A stretch of DNA of 64,000 nt from Herbaspirillum sp. RV1423. GTDB lineage: Bacteria; Pseudomonadota; Gammaproteobacteria; Burkholderiales; Burkholderiaceae_D. A program made the translations under genes and the position numbers. Of this stretch, positions 41,638-56,513 are shown in pieces (within the stretch, counting starts at the first letter, position 1; each line of letters begins with the position of its first letter). The notes under the pieces are model-generated. The model ran no database searches. It saw nothing but the letters and a program-made list of their open reading frames with translations, and was not told the origin of the DNA. Location: positions 62,001 to 126,000 of the forward strand of contig NZ_CBXX010000012.1 in the NCBI RefSeq assembly GCF_000577615.1, read 5' to 3'.

Positions 41638-42174
41638 TCAATCGTCGTCGTTAGCATCCAGCTCCGGGAAAAGTATCTCCGTGAAACCGAAGCGCGAAAA
41701 ATCCTTGATCCGCATGGGATACAGCACGCCGATCAGGTGATCGCATTCGTGCTGCACGACGCGCGCGTGAAAACCATCGACGGTGCGATCGATGCGATTG
41801 CCCGCTTCATCGAGGCCTTCATAGCGCAAGCGGCTCCAGCGCGGCACCACGCCACGCAAGCCAGGCACCGACAGGCAACCTTCCCATCCCTCTTCCATGT
41901 CCTCGCCCAAAGGCGTCAGGGTTGGATTGATCAGGACCGTTTCCGGCACATCAGGGGCATCGGGATAGCGGACGTTCTTCTTGAAGCCGAAAATCGCCAG
42001 TTGCAAATTGACGCCGATTTGCGGCGCCGCCAGACCGGCGCCGTTGACCGCGCGCATGGTCTCGAACATGTCGGCGATCAGCGCCTCCATCTCCGGCGTG
42101 CCGAACTCCCGCACCGGCTCGGCCTGGCGCAACAGACGCGGATCGCCCATCTTCAGAATTTCACGAATGGCCAT
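41638..42174 (-). CDS. def: Peptide deformylase
   Basis: 178-aa metal-dependent deformylase that removes the N-formyl group from nascent proteins before Met aminopeptidase acts. Three motifs are intact: [20 protein letters not shown] (Cys ligand) and [12 protein letters not shown] (HExxH-type ligands, near residue 143). This longer deformylase carries [12 protein letters not shown] at the start and a C-terminal acidic tail (LDANDDD). No fmt gene is adjacent. It stands alone between cphA and galU. Confidence 0.97.
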   Translation of the reverse strand: MAIREILKMGDPRLLRQAEPVREFGTPEMEALIADMFETMRAVNGAGLAAPQIGVNLQLAIFGFKKNVRYPDAPDVPETVLINPTLTPLGEDMEEGWEGCLSVPGLRGVVPRWSRLRYEGLDEAGNRIDRTVDGFHARVVQHECDHLIGVLYPMRIKDFSRFGFTEILFPELDANDDD

Positions 42175-42211
42175 GCTGCTTCCCCTGCCACACTTTCAAT
42201 TGATAAGTAAA

Positions 42212-43099
42212 TCAGGACTTGATGTCGAGCTGCTTCAGATACTCGATAAAGGCCGGACCGGTCTCGGCATGCTTCATTCCCATCGCCACGGTCGCCTTCA
42301 GATAGCCCAGCTTGGAGCCGCAATCGTAGCGCTGCCCCTGATAGCGATAAGCCAGCACCGATTCGGCATGCATCAGCGCGGCAATACCGTCGGTCAACTG
42401 GATCTCGCCGCCGGCGCCTTTGCCGAGGTTTTCGAGGTAATCGAAAATGCGGTTGTTCAGCACATAGCGGCCGACCACCGCCAGCGTCGACGGCGCCACC
42501 TCGGGCGCCGGTTTTTCGACGATGCCGTTGACGCGTTCGAGGTTAGGCTGATAAGCAGTGGCGCTGACGATGCCGTATTGCTTGGTCTCGGCGCGCGGCA
42601 CTTCCTGCACGGCCAGCAAGCTCAATCCTTCGCGCGCATACACATCCGTCATCTGCGCCATGACCGGCTTTTGCCCCTCCTCGACATCCATGAAATCGTC
42701 CGCCAGCAACACGGCAAAGGGTTCATCGCCCACCACCGGACGCGCGCACAGCACCGCATGACCGAGCCCCAGCGGCACCGACTGGCGAATGAAGATGCAG
42801 GTGACGTTCTTGGGGATCACGTTCTGGACGATATCCAGCAACTTCTGTTTCCCGGCGGCTTCCAGTTCGGCTTCCAGTTCGTACGCCTTGTCGAAATGGT
42901 CTTCGATTGCGCGCTTGTTGCGGCCAGTGATGAACACCATTTCGGTAATACCGGCAGCGACCGCTTCCTCAACCGCATAGTGGATCAGAGGCTTGTCGAC
43001 GATGGGCAACATTTCCTTCGGTTGCGCCTTGGTTGCCGGCAAAAAACGGCTGCCCAGCCCAGCGACAGGAAATACTGCTTTCTTAATTCTCTTGGTCAT
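42212..43099 (-). CDS. galU: UTP-glucose-1-phosphate uridylyltransferase
   Basis: 295-aa enzyme producing UDP-glucose for exopolysaccharide, LPS core, trehalose and glycogen pathways. Nucleotide-binding N-terminus [41 protein letters not shown] (only key part), then [32 protein letters not shown] and [12 protein letters not shown] are diagnostic. Length typical. Located between def and ligA; not obviously in an operon. Confidence 0.97.
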   Translation of the reverse strand: MTKRIKKAVFPVAGLGSRFLPATKAQPKEMLPIVDKPLIHYAVEEAVAAGITEMVFITGRNKRAIEDHFDKAYELEAELEAAGKQKLLDIVQNVIPKNVTCIFIRQSVPLGLGHAVLCARPVVGDEPFAVLLADDFMDVEEGQKPVMAQMTDVYAREGLSLLAVQEVPRAETKQYGIVSATAYQPNLERVNGIVEKPAPEVAPSTLAVVGRYVLNNRIFDYLENLGKGAGGEIQLTDGIAALMHAESVLAYRYQGQRYDCGSKLGYLKATVAMGMKHAETGPAFIEYLKQLDIKS

Positions 43100-43175
43100 T
43101 ACAACTCCCGATAAAAATCAACTCTTCGTATGGCAAATGGACAGCATTGACGGCCGCCCCGACCTATTGCCACGC

Positions 43176-46632
<3,457 letters not shown>

Positions 46633-46977
46633 GCCGAATATACCCTGGAATTTTTCTTGAAGGCGAGGTGCGCTGCGGTACCACTTGTGCCACTTATTCC
46701 GCTCGCACTGCTCAACACTGAACCTGGGTAGACAGGATCAATGCGGTCAAACATGTTCGGTTCAATAAAACTGGTCATAACGTATGGATTCCTGAGAATC
46801 GGCAGGAAAATTTGCACCGAAATATAGCAGCCAAGCGCTGCAAAACTTGCCATTGCCGTCTTGTTCTTCTTTGTCTGGATCGCTTGCAGCCGTTGCGTGA
46901 AAGTCCTTGTATGACAAGCTGTTTAGGGTAGTGTTCCACCCCGTACTTGTCAAGTTGTCCAGCCTCTGCGAGACGGC
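46633..46977 (-). promoter_or_regulatory. Non-coding gap smc-zipA with leader
   Basis: 345 bp between the smc stop and zipA start. It carries a candidate promoter at 46925-46953 and a possible short leader ORF that ends in an ATGA overlap with the zipA start (see finding). GC is lower than in the neighbours. I see no RNA gene. Confidence 0.5.
46925..46953 (-). promoter_or_regulatory. Candidate zipA promoter
   Basis: Minus strand: perfect -35 TTGACA (46948-46953), 17-bp spacer, -10 TACCCT (46925-46930, 3 of 6 matches). It lies 25 bp after the smc stop and would give a leader of about 285 nt before zipA. Confidence 0.55.
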
Positions 46978-49900
46978 CTAGGCCGCCTGCACCTCCGACG
47001 TGAAGTTGGCGGCGGCTTCCATATCCACCGCCACGATACGCGACACGCCCTGTTCCTGCATGGTCACGCCGATCAACTGGTTCGCCATTTCCATCGCGAT
47101 CTTGTTATGCGAGATAAACAGGAACTGCGTATTCGACGACATGCGCTTGACCATATTGCAGAAGCGTTCGGTATTGGCGTCGTCGAGCGGCGCATCGACT
47201 TCGTCCAGCAAGCAGAATGGTGCCGGATTCAACTGGAACATCGAGAATACCAGCGCCGTTGCGGTCAGCGCCTTTTCGCCGCCGGACAGCAGGTGGATCG
47301 TAGCGTTCTTCTTGCCGGGCGGCTGCGCCATGACTTGCACGCCGGAATCGAGGATTTCGTCGCCGGTCATGATCAGCTTGGCCTGGCCGCCCCCGAACAG
47401 GATCGGGAACAATTCGGCAAAGTGGCCGTTGACCTTGTCGAAAGTGTCTTGCAGCAAGCCGCGTGTTTCGATGTCGATCTTGTGGATGGCGTCTTGCAGG
47501 GTGTTGATCGCTTCATTCAGATCGGCGTGTTGCGCGTCGAGGAAGTTCTTGCGTTCCGACGCTGTCGCCAATTCATCCAGCGCTGCCAGGTTGACCGCGC
47601 CCAGCGCCGCGATGGCGTTGGTCAGGCGGGTCACTTCGCCCTGCAGGTAGGACGGACGCATGTCGTCGGTCAGCTTCTCGGCCAGAGCAGCTTCATCGGC
47701 CTGGGTGTTGGCCAGCGCTTCGGTGTATTGCTCCTGATTCAGGCGCGCGGCTTGCTCCTTCAATTGCAATTCGGTGATGCGGTCGCGCTGCGGCTGCAGG
47801 CTGCGCTCGGCTTGCAAGCGATTTTCTTCGTACTGGCGCAGCTTTTGCGACAGTTGGTCGAGTTCATGGCGGGCGTCGGCCAGCGCGCGCTCCTGTTCGG
47901 TGCGCTTGTCCAGCAGCGATTGCAGGCCGGCTTGCGCCGCCTGGTCATCCAGGCTTTCCAGTTCCAGGCTGCCTTGCTGCATGCTGGCAAACAATTGCGC
48001 GGCCTGCTCCAACGCGGTGGCGATGCTGCGCTTGAGTTCGTCGATCTTGTTGCGTTGGGATTTTTCGGCGAATTCCGCTTCCTGCGCGGCACGCTCCAGT
48101 TCGCGCAGGCGCTGGCGCGCATCGTTGAGCTGCTGTTCCTTGCCGAGATAATCGGTCTGGCCGTTTTCGTGCGACTCCTGCAGTTCGGCCAGTTCGATGT
48201 CGAGCTGTTCGAACTTGGCTTCGGACTCGGTCTTGATTTGCTGCTGCTCGATTTCCTGCGCTTCGATTTCGGCGAGGTCGGCAACGATCTGGGTGCTGCG
48301 CTGGTTGAAACGCTCCTGCACTTCGGACAGTTTCATCACTTCAATCTGCAGACCATGCACGGCCTGGGTCAGGCCAGCAACGCGCTGGCGCAGCTCTTGC
48401 AAGCGCTGCGTGGCGTTGGTCATGGCGGCGTCGGCGCGTACGGCGCGCGACTTGGCTTCTTCGGCCAGCATGTATTGTGCACGCTGCTGCTTGGTGATGT
48501 TTTCGATTTCCTGCTGGCGCGCCAGCATCCCGTCCTGCTCGGAATCGGATGCATAAAAACGCACGCTCGACTGGCTCACCACATGACCTTGCCTGGTCAC
48601 GAAGATGGCCCCGGCCGGCAGCTTGCTGCGCTCGACAAAGGCGCTGGCGGTGTCGTCGGCAATGAAAACGTTGTGCAGCCAGTCCTGCATCAGCGCGCGC
48701 AAGCCCGGATCGTTGAGTTGCAGCAGGTTGATGAAAGGCTTCAGGCCGTTGGGCGCAGCTTCCGCGGGCGCGGCGGCCGGATTCGGCGCAAACAGGGCCA
48801 GCTTGGCCGGCGGGGCATCGTTGAAGAAGGCCTTGGCCCAATCCAGATTCGACACTTCCAGCGCCGACATGCGCTCGCGCAAGACCGACTCCAGGGCGGT
48901 TTCCCAGCCGGCATCGATATGCAGCTTTTGCCACAGGCGCGGCAGGTTGGCCAGCTCGTGCTTTTCCAGCCACGGCTGGACCTTGCCCTGCGTCTGCACG
49001 CTTTCCTGCAATTGCTTCAGGGCGGACAGGCGCGCTTCCAGTTGCGCCAGGTCGGAGGTTTCCTTGCTGACCAGTTCCTGCGCGGTGCGGCGCTCTTCTT
49101 CCAGCTTCGGCTGCTGTTCCTGCGCCTCCTCGAGGTACATGGACGCTTCTTCCAGCGCGGCCTGTTTCTCTTCCAACTGCAGCTTGAGGTTGGACAGGTG
49201 CGCATCGTCCGGCATGTTGAGGCCGCTCTTTTCCTGCATCAGGCGCTCGCGGCGCACCGCCAGGCCGGACAGGATGTTGGAGGCATTGCGCTGGTGCGCT
49301 GATTCCAGTTCGATCTGCTGCTGGATCTGCATGATCTTGCCGCGCGATTCCGTGGTTTTCAGTTGCGCTTCGCGCCAGGATTGCTCCAGCGTCGGCAACT
49401 TGTCGTTGGCGTCCTGCATGGCTTGCTGTGCTTGCTCGACGCGCATGCCCTGCTCTTCCAGCCGGATCTCGGCTTCGGCCAGGTCGTCCTGGTGCTGCGT
49501 GCCCTGGCGCTGCCATTGGTCACGTTGCGCCGTCAGCGAATTCAATTGCGATTGCAGGCGATTGCGCGATTCGATGACGAATTTGATCTGCGCTTCCAGG
49601 CTGCCGATTTCGGAATTAGTCTGATACAGATGGCCTTGCGCCGTATGCAGGCGGTCGCCGGCGCCGTAGTGGGCCTGGCGCATGTGTTCCAGTTCGGCTT
49701 CTACGTGACGGAGCTTGGCGGTCTGCTCTTCGAGATCGATTTGCGCCCGCTCGATGTCGCGGAAAAATTTTTCCTGCTCGGCCTTGGCTTCGTTTTTGCG
49801 CAGCAGCCACAACAGCTTTTGCTTTTCTTCTTGATCGCCCTGGAGCTCGTTGAATTTCTTGGCGACGGCGGCCTGGGCTTCCAGCTTTTCCAGGTTGTTG

Positions 49901-50505
49901 TTCAGTTCGCGCAGGATGTCTTCAAGGCGCGTCAGATTTTCGCGCGTGTCGTGCAGGCGGTTTTCGGTTTCGCGGCGACGCTCCTTGTACTTCGACACGC
50001 CGGCGGCTTCTTCGAGGAAGATGCGCAACTCTTCCGGACGCGCTTCGATGATGCGCGAAATCATGCCCTGGCCGATGATCGCGTAAGCACGCGGGCCGAG
50101 GCCGGTGCCGAGGAAGATGTCCTGGATATCGCGGCGGCGCACCGATTGGTTGTTGATGTAATACGAGGAAGTGCCGTCGCGCGTCAGCGTGCGCTTGACG
50201 GCGATTTCGGCGTATTGTCCCCATTGGCCCGCCGCCTTGCCCATGGCGTTGTCGAACACCAGTTCGACGGAAGCGCGCCCGGCCGGCTTGCGGTTGGTGG
50301 AACCGTTGAAAATGACGTCCTGCATCGACTCGCCGCGCAGTTCGGAGGCTTTCGATTCTCCCAGCACCCAGCGCACCGCGTCGATGATATTGGACTTGCC
50401 GCAGCCGTTGGGGCCCACCACGCCTACCAACTGTCCCGGCACCTGGAAATTCATCGGATCGACGAAAGACTTGAATCCTGACAATTTAATGGAATTTAAG
50501 CGCAC
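46978..50505 (-). CDS. smc: Chromosome segregation protein SMC
   Basis: 1175-aa SMC ATPase that compacts and segregates the chromosome, normally with ScpA/ScpB. Head domain N-half VRLNSIKLSGFKSFVDP and Walker A VVGPNGCGKSNIIDAVRWVLGE; two long coiled coils; hinge about 515-680; C-half signature HLLSGGEKALTATALVFS and Walker B FCLLDEVDAPLDDANTERF. Start is GTG at 50505, where homology begins (VRLNSIKLSG); in-frame codons further upstream are not SMC-like. No Shine-Dalgarno is evident. Located upstream of zipA and ligA; scpA/scpB are not in the window. Confidence 0.97.
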   Translation of the reverse strand: MRLNSIKLSGFKSFVDPMNFQVPGQLVGVVGPNGCGKSNIIDAVRWVLGESKASELRGESMQDVIFNGSTNRKPAGRASVELVFDNAMGKAAGQWGQYAEIAVKRTLTRDGTSSYYINNQSVRRRDIQDIFLGTGLGPRAYAIIGQGMISRIIEARPEELRIFLEEAAGVSKYKERRRETENRLHDTRENLTRLEDILRELNNNLEKLEAQAAVAKKFNELQGDQEEKQKLLWLLRKNEAKAEQEKFFRDIERAQIDLEEQTAKLRHVEAELEHMRQAHYGAGDRLHTAQGHLYQTNSEIGSLEAQIKFVIESRNRLQSQLNSLTAQRDQWQRQGTQHQDDLAEAEIRLEEQGMRVEQAQQAMQDANDKLPTLEQSWREAQLKTTESRGKIMQIQQQIELESAHQRNASNILSGLAVRRERLMQEKSGLNMPDDAHLSNLKLQLEEKQAALEEASMYLEEAQEQQPKLEEERRTAQELVSKETSDLAQLEARLSALKQLQESVQTQGKVQPWLEKHELANLPRLWQKLHIDAGWETALESVLRERMSALEVSNLDWAKAFFNDAPPAKLALFAPNPAAAPAEAAPNGLKPFINLLQLNDPGLRALMQDWLHNVFIADDTASAFVERSKLPAGAIFVTRQGHVVSQSSVRFYASDSEQDGMLARQQEIENITKQQRAQYMLAEEAKSRAVRADAAMTNATQRLQELRQRVAGLTQAVHGLQIEVMKLSEVQERFNQRSTQIVADLAEIEAQEIEQQQIKTESEAKFEQLDIELAELQESHENGQTDYLGKEQQLNDARQRLRELERAAQEAEFAEKSQRNKIDELKRSIATALEQAAQLFASMQQGSLELESLDDQAAQAGLQSLLDKRTEQERALADARHELDQLSQKLRQYEENRLQAERSLQPQRDRITELQLKEQAARLNQEQYTEALANTQADEAALAEKLTDDMRPSYLQGEVTRLTNAIAALGAVNLAALDELATASERKNFLDAQHADLNEAINTLQDAIHKIDIETRGLLQDTFDKVNGHFAELFPILFGGGQAKLIMTGDEILDSGVQVMAQPPGKKNATIHLLSGGEKALTATALVFSMFQLNPAPFCLLDEVDAPLDDANTERFCNMVKRMSSNTQFLFISHNKIAMEMANQLIGVTMQEQGVSRIVAVDMEAAANFTSEVQAA

Positions 50506-50632
50506 GTTATCTACAATTTCACAGAGTTTGACGAAAGCAGGCAAATTCGCCCGCAATAGCCCGGTATCATAACATTCCAAGAAGGAAAATCGCTGAATTC
50601 GGGGCCTGCAAGACGAATACCGATAAAGCAAA

Positions 50633-50660
50633 CGGCCTGCCAGATTGCTCAGGCAGGCCG
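50633..50660 (-). terminator. Hairpin after the chemoreceptor gene
   Basis: Perfect 9-bp stem CGGCCTGCC / GGCAGGCCG (50633-50641 with 50652-50660), 10-nt loop, with GTTTGCTTT following on the minus strand. It lies just beyond the chemoreceptor stop. T-run is short, so termination may be only partial. Confidence 0.6.
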
Positions 50661-50713
50661 CTGCGGCCGAAGTTCAAGCCGATGTCAAAACGGAAGCCCA
50701 ACCGGCTTGACGC

Positions 50714-52450
50714 TTAAAAGGTCTCCCAGTCGTCGTCGCCGGTTGCCGGCCTGGACGCCGGCGTCTTGGGCGGGACTGCCGCAGGCAAGGCGCGGGTGGC
50801 AGTCTTCCTCGCCGCAACCGGAGCAATGGGAGCACCCGCAGCGGCCGCCTTCGGTTTGACGGCAGGCGTCGCGGCAATCGGACGGCTTGCCGGCGATACC
50901 GAACTCTCCGCCTGGAAGAATGCGACAGCCTCCTTCAAGCGGCGCGCCTGCTCCTCCAGCGAACCTGCTGCCGCTGCCGCCTGCTCGACCAGCGCGGCAT
51001 TCTGCTGGGTGGTCTGGTCCATTTGCGTGATCGCCAGATTGACCTGTTCGATACCGCTGCTTTGCTCTTCGGTCGCCGATGAGATTTCACCCATGATGTC
51101 GGTCACGCGCTGCACCGCATTCACCACTTCGCCCATGGTCTGGCCGGCGCGCTGCACCAGTTCCGAACCGCTGTCGACGCGGGAGACGGAATCCTCGATG
51201 AGGTTCTTGATTTCCTTGGCAGCCTGCGCGCTGCGTTGCGCCAGGCTGCGCACTTCGCTCGCCACCACGGCAAAGCCGCGGCCCTGCTCGCCGGCGCGCG
51301 CCGCTTCCACCGCCGCGTTCAGCGCCAGGATGTTGGTCTGGAACGCAATGCCGTCGATCACGCCGATGATGTCGGAAATCTTGCGCGAGCTCTCCGTAAT
51401 GCCCTGCATGGTGTCGACCACTTGCCCCACCACCTCGCCGCCGCGACGCGCAATGTCTGACGCGGTGTGGGCCAGTTGGCCAGCCTGGCGCGCATTGTCG
51501 GCATTCTGCTTCACGGTCGAGGTCAATTCCTCCATGCTGGAGGCGGTCTCTTCCAGCGATGCCGCCTGCTGTTCGGTGCGCGACGACAGGTCCATGTTGC
51601 CGGCGGCGATTTCCTTGGCCCCGGCGTCGATCGCCTCGGTGCCGGTGCGTATGCCCGCAATCACCGACGACAGCCGCTCGCGCATGAGGCCCATCTCATA
51701 GAGTAAACTGCGCTGGTCGCCGGGACGCGTGGCTATCGCCATGGTCAATTCGCCGGCGGCAATGCGCGATGCCACCCCGACCGCGTAGGCAGGCTCGCCG
51801 CCCAGGCTGCGCGTGATATTGCGGATGATCGCCAGCATCATCGCCGACACCAGCACGCCGACTACGATCAGGATGCCGGCCAGCTTCATCAGGTTTTGAT
51901 AAAAGTCGGTTTCGACGTCATTAAGGAACACACCCGACACCAGCAACCAATCCCACGGCTGGTAATAAATCAGGTAACTGACTTTCTTGGTCCGGTTGGT
52001 GTCGTCCGTACCGGGCAAGCGTCCCATGTATTCCACAAAACCATGCTGCTGCGCCTTGCCGACCTTGACCATCTCTACGTAGTAGAGCTTGCCGTCGCTG
52101 TCCTTGCGATCGCCGACGTTCTTGCCAACCACATTTTTGTTGGTCGGATGCATCAGCACTACCGGCCTGGAGTCGAACACGAAGATGTAATTGTCGTTGT
52201 CGTAGCGCATTGCCGAGATGCGCTCCAGCGCCTGCTTCTGCGCGTCCGCCAACGTCGTCTTGCCAGCGGCGACCTCGGCCGCATAACTCTTGAGGATGCC
52301 CTCGGCGGTTTCGACCACGCGCTTCAGCCCGGCCTGACGCTCGTTGATCATGTTTTGGCGGGTATTGAGCGCCGACCATGCCGCCAGCACCAGCAGGCCT
52401 ATCCACATGACGACCAGGGCCAGCAACAGCTTCGCTCTCAGTGTTTTCAT
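50714..52450 (-). CDS. Methyl-accepting chemotaxis protein with CheR-binding tail
   Basis: 578-aa chemoreceptor. Transmembrane helix 1 about 9-29, periplasmic single-Cache-type sensor (about 35-185; [30 protein letters not shown]), transmembrane helix 2 about 187-207, HAMP, then the MCP signalling domain with the hairpin tip ([37 protein letters not shown] in pieces). An Ala/Pro-rich linker ends in DDDWETF, a match to the WETF-type pentapeptide that tethers CheR and CheB. ATG at 52450 begins the signal-anchor [14 protein letters not shown]. The ligand is not deducible; single-Cache domains often bind small carboxylates. No che genes are adjacent. Confidence 0.93.
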   Translation of the reverse strand: MKTLRAKLLLALVVMWIGLLVLAAWSALNTRQNMINERQAGLKRVVETAEGILKSYAAEVAAGKTTLADAQKQALERISAMRYDNDNYIFVFDSRPVVLMHPTNKNVVGKNVGDRKDSDGKLYYVEMVKVGKAQQHGFVEYMGRLPGTDDTNRTKKVSYLIYYQPWDWLLVSGVFLNDVETDFYQNLMKLAGILIVVGVLVSAMMLAIIRNITRSLGGEPAYAVGVASRIAAGELTMAIATRPGDQRSLLYEMGLMRERLSSVIAGIRTGTEAIDAGAKEIAAGNMDLSSRTEQQAASLEETASSMEELTSTVKQNADNARQAGQLAHTASDIARRGGEVVGQVVDTMQGITESSRKISDIIGVIDGIAFQTNILALNAAVEAARAGEQGRGFAVVASEVRSLAQRSAQAAKEIKNLIEDSVSRVDSGSELVQRAGQTMGEVVNAVQRVTDIMGEISSATEEQSSGIEQVNLAITQMDQTTQQNAALVEQAAAAAGSLEEQARRLKEAVAFFQAESSVSPASRPIAATPAVKPKAAAAGAPIAPVAARKTATRALPAAVPPKTPASRPATGDDDWETF

Positions 52451-52632
52451 ACTTACAACTCCGTTCAATCCAGATTGGGGGAGATTTATTCTTGGGACCT
52501 TGGACGATGACTTACTTCCCTGCAAACACATCAGGCGAACAGCACGGTTTCAGCCATCCGATTGTGAGTTTTGGATTGCCTGACTGACAAGCGCAGCGGC
52601 TGCATTGCCGGGAAAGACGACGCCGGGCGCTA

Positions 52633-52638
52633 TATAAT
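52633..52638 (+). promoter_or_regulatory. Candidate -10 of the dapC promoter
   Basis: TATAAT at 52633-52638, about 45 bp upstream of the dapC start. No good -35 at standard spacing. It falls in the 233-bp divergent gap between the chemoreceptor and dapC. Confidence 0.5.
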
Positions 52639-52683
52639 GGCGTGATTTTAGAATCTGTCCTTATCCACTGACGCTTTCTCTCC

Positions 52684-53895
52684 GTGAACCCATTACTCGA
52701 CAAGCTACAACCCTACCCGTTCGAAAAACTGAAGAACCTGTTTTCCGACGTCACGCCCAACCCGGCCTATCGCCACATCAGCCTGGGCATCGGCGAACCG
52801 AAACATCCGACGCCCGAGTTCATCAAGCAAGCGCTGACCGACAATCTGTCGGGATTGGCAAGCTATCCCAGCACGATCGGCTCGGAAGCGTTGCGCAGCG
52901 CCATCGCCGGCTGGCTGGAGCGCCGCTACGGCTTGCCGAAAATCGATCCGGCCACGCAAGTGCTGCCGGTCAACGGCTCCCGCGAGGCGCTGTTTTCGCT
53001 GACGCAGACCGTCATCGATCCGTCGCAAAAAGAAGCGCTGGTGCTGTGCCCGAACCCGTTCTATCAAATCTATGAAGGCTCGGCTTACTTGTCGGGCGCC
53101 CAGCCGTATTTCGTCAATTCGGATCCGGCGCGCAATTTCGCGCCCGACTTCAGCAAGGTGCCGGACGACGTCTGGCCGCGCGTGAAGCTGCTGTTCCTGT
53201 GTTCGCCGGGCAATCCCACCGGCGCCGTGCTGTCGCTGGAAGACTGGAAAAAATTGTTCGATCTGTCCGACCGTTACGGTTTCGTGATCGCCTCGGATGA
53301 GTGCTATTCGGAAATCTATTTCAAGGCGGAAGCGCCGCTAGGCGGCCTGGAAGCAGCGCACAAGCTGGGCCGCACCGGCTATCCTCGCCTGATCGCCTTC
53401 TCCAGTCTGTCCAAGCGCTCCAACGTGCCGGGCATGCGTTCCGGCTTCGTCGCCGGCGACGCGGCCATCTTGAAGAAATTCCTGCTGTACCGCACCTATC
53501 ACGGCGGCGCCATGAGCCCCTCGATCCAAGGCGCCTCGATTGCCGCCTGGAACGACGAAACCCACGTGCAGGAAAACCGTGCCAAGTACATCGCCAAGTT
53601 CAGCCAGGTCACGCCTTTGCTGCAGGAAGTGCTGGACGTGTCGCTGCCCGACGCCGGCTTTTACCTGTGGGCCAAGGTCGACAAGCTGGCCGCCATCAGC
53701 GACACGGAATACGCCAAGCGCCTCTATGCCGAATATAATGTCACGGTATTGCCCGGCAGTTATCTGGCGCGCGACGCCGATGGCGTCAATCCGGGCCGGC
53801 AACGCATCCGCATGGCACTGGTCGCCGAAGTGGAAGAGTGCCTGGAAGCGGCGCAACGCATTGTCGCCTTTACACGCAAACTGGCAGGCGCATAA
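52684..53895 (+). CDS. dapC: N-succinyldiaminopimelate aminotransferase
   Basis: 403-aa PLP-dependent class I/II aminotransferase transferring an amino group to N-succinyl-2-amino-6-ketopimelate in lysine and meso-diaminopimelate synthesis. Fold type I motifs: GEPKHPTPEFI, NPTGAVLS, the Asp of SDECYSEIYF and the PLP lysine near 244 in SSLSKRSNVPGMRSGF, with RIRMALV at the end. Starts at GTG 52684. The following genes dapD and dapE confirm the pathway, so it is probably DapC rather than a general aspartate aminotransferase. Confidence 0.93.
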   Translation: MNPLLDKLQPYPFEKLKNLFSDVTPNPAYRHISLGIGEPKHPTPEFIKQALTDNLSGLASYPSTIGSEALRSAIAGWLERRYGLPKIDPATQVLPVNGSREALFSLTQTVIDPSQKEALVLCPNPFYQIYEGSAYLSGAQPYFVNSDPARNFAPDFSKVPDDVWPRVKLLFLCSPGNPTGAVLSLEDWKKLFDLSDRYGFVIASDECYSEIYFKAEAPLGGLEAAHKLGRTGYPRLIAFSSLSKRSNVPGMRSGFVAGDAAILKKFLLYRTYHGGAMSPSIQGASIAAWNDETHVQENRAKYIAKFSQVTPLLQEVLDVSLPDAGFYLWAKVDKLAAISDTEYAKRLYAEYNVTVLPGSYLARDADGVNPGRQRIRMALVAEVEECLEAAQRIVAFTRKLAGA

Positions 53896-53982
53896 GCGCC
53901 TCTGCCGCCTCCGGGACACGGTGTCGACATTGAAAACGTGTGCCTGGTTTTTATTTATTTTCAACTGAGATAGCAAAACAAG

Positions 53983-54819
53983 ATGACCCAATCCATCCAG
54001 CAAATCATCGATCAGGCGTGGGAAGACCGCGCCAGCCTGTCGCCGAAGTCCGCGCCTGCCGACATCCGCAACGCCGTGGCGGAAGTGATCGCCGGCCTGA
54101 ATGAAGGCACCCTGCGCGTCGCCGACCGTCAAAGCGTCGGCCAATGGCAAGTCAACCAATGGGTCAAGAAAGCCATCCTGCTGTCGTTCCGACTGGAAGA
54201 CAACGTCCCGGTCGGTTCCGGCGTGCCGGGCTATCCGCAGTTCTACGACAAGGTCCCGACCAAGTTCGCCAACTACACCGCCGAAGATTTCGCCAAGGGC
54301 GGCTTCCGCGTGGTGCCGCCGGCTGTGGCGCGTCACGGTTCCTTCATCGGCAAGAACGTCGTGCTGATGCCTTCCTACGTCAACATCGGCGCCTACGTCG
54401 ACGAAGGCGCGATGGTCGACACCTGGGCCACGGTCGGCTCGGCTGCGCAAATCGGCAAGAACGTCCACCTGTCCGGTGGCGTCGGCATCGGCGGCGTGCT
54501 GGAGCCGGTGCAGGCCGGCCCGGTCATCATCGAAGACAACTGCTTCATCGGCGCCCGTTCGGAAGTTGTCGAAGGCGTGATCATCGAAGAAAACTCGGTG
54601 TTGTCGATGGGCGTCTACATCGGCCAGTCGACCAAAATTTACGATCGCGAAACCGGCGAAGTGCATTACGGCCGCGTGCCGGCCGGCTCCGTCGTGGTGC
54701 CGGGCAACCTGCCGTCGAAGGATGGCAAGTACAGCCTGTACGCCGCGATCATCGTCAAGAAAGTGGATGCGCAAACCCGCTCCAAGACGTCGATCAACGA
54801 ACTGCTGCGCGGCGCCTGA
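53983..54819 (+). CDS. dapD: Tetrahydrodipicolinate N-succinyltransferase
   Basis: 278-aa hexapeptide-repeat enzyme (left-handed beta helix) succinylating tetrahydrodipicolinate with succinyl-CoA. Start [21 protein letters not shown] and the repeat region [27 protein letters not shown], then [33 protein letters not shown] are diagnostic. It follows dapC by 87 bp and ends in a hairpin terminator. Confidence 0.97.
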   Translation: MTQSIQQIIDQAWEDRASLSPKSAPADIRNAVAEVIAGLNEGTLRVADRQSVGQWQVNQWVKKAILLSFRLEDNVPVGSGVPGYPQFYDKVPTKFANYTAEDFAKGGFRVVPPAVARHGSFIGKNVVLMPSYVNIGAYVDEGAMVDTWATVGSAAQIGKNVHLSGGVGIGGVLEPVQAGPVIIEDNCFIGARSEVVEGVIIEENSVLSMGVYIGQSTKIYDRETGEVHYGRVPAGSVVVPGNLPSKDGKYSLYAAIIVKKVDAQTRSKTSINELLRGA

Positions 54820-54831
54820 CAGGCGCGATGC

Positions 54832-54860
54832 ATTGCCGGCGCACGCCGGCAATTTTCTTT
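54832..54860 (+). terminator. Terminator after dapD
   Basis: Perfect 9-bp stem ATTGCCGGC / GCCGGCAAT (54832-54840 with 54845-54853), GCAC tetraloop, followed by TTTTCTTT. It separates dapC-dapD from the following arsC-like/dapE genes at least in part. Confidence 0.85.
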
Positions 54861-54936
54861 GCGGCAAAGCGAGAATCCCGGCCGGCATGGCATGACGCCG
54901 GCCTTCATTTTTTGTACAACAGGATGGTCTGATTCC

Positions 54937-55299
54937 ATGAGCACACAAGTCACCCTCTACGGCATTCCCAACTGCGACACGGTCAAGAAGGCGCGCACCT
55001 GGCTCGACGCCAACGGCGTTGCCTACGTCTTCCACGATTTCAAGAAGGCAGGCCTCGACGCCAGCATGGTCAAGACCTGGCTCAAGGACATCCCCTGGGA
55101 CACGCTGGTCAATCGCAAAGGCACGACATGGCGCGGCCTGTCCGACGAACGCAAGGCCAGCATCACCGACAACGCCAGCGCCGCCGCGCTGATGGTCGAG
55201 CTGCCGTCCATCGTCAAACGTCCGGTGCTGCAAACCAGCGGCCAGCCCACGCACGTCGGTTTTACCGCGGACCTTTATCAACAGATTTTCAAGAACTGA
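54937..55299 (+). CDS. ArsC/Spx-family small thioredoxin-fold protein (YffB-like)
   Basis: 120-aa thioredoxin-fold protein. N-terminal VTLYGIPNCDTVKKARTWLDANGV carries a single active-site cysteine with a PNC-D-T pattern, and SIVKRPVL near residue 98 is the conserved Arg-Pro loop. It resembles E. coli YffB, whose gene also lies next to dapE. Not a clear arsenate reductase; substrate unknown. Fits the dapD-dapE interval, possibly by chance of conserved synteny. ATG at 54937 begins MSTQVTLYGI. Confidence 0.85.
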   Translation: MSTQVTLYGIPNCDTVKKARTWLDANGVAYVFHDFKKAGLDASMVKTWLKDIPWDTLVNRKGTTWRGLSDERKASITDNASAAALMVELPSIVKRPVLQTSGQPTHVGFTADLYQQIFKN

Positions 55300-56442
<1,143 letters not shown>

Positions 56443-56513
56443 TTCCGGCATCGGCCCCAATCAACCCGGACCACTCCCGAATCGCTTCCATGTACAGACC
56501 GAGAACATCGATC

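Noticed and set aside
38975-41641. 888-codon open frame antisense to cphA
   Set aside because: Mirror of the cphA reading frame with no recognisable domain; cphA is certain.
46762-46953. 63-codon ORF after smc
   Set aside because: It begins within the -35 region of the predicted zipA promoter and has no recognisable features.
47107-49302. 731-codon open frame antisense to smc
   Set aside because: Repetitive Leu/Gln composition reflects the complement of the SMC coiled coil.
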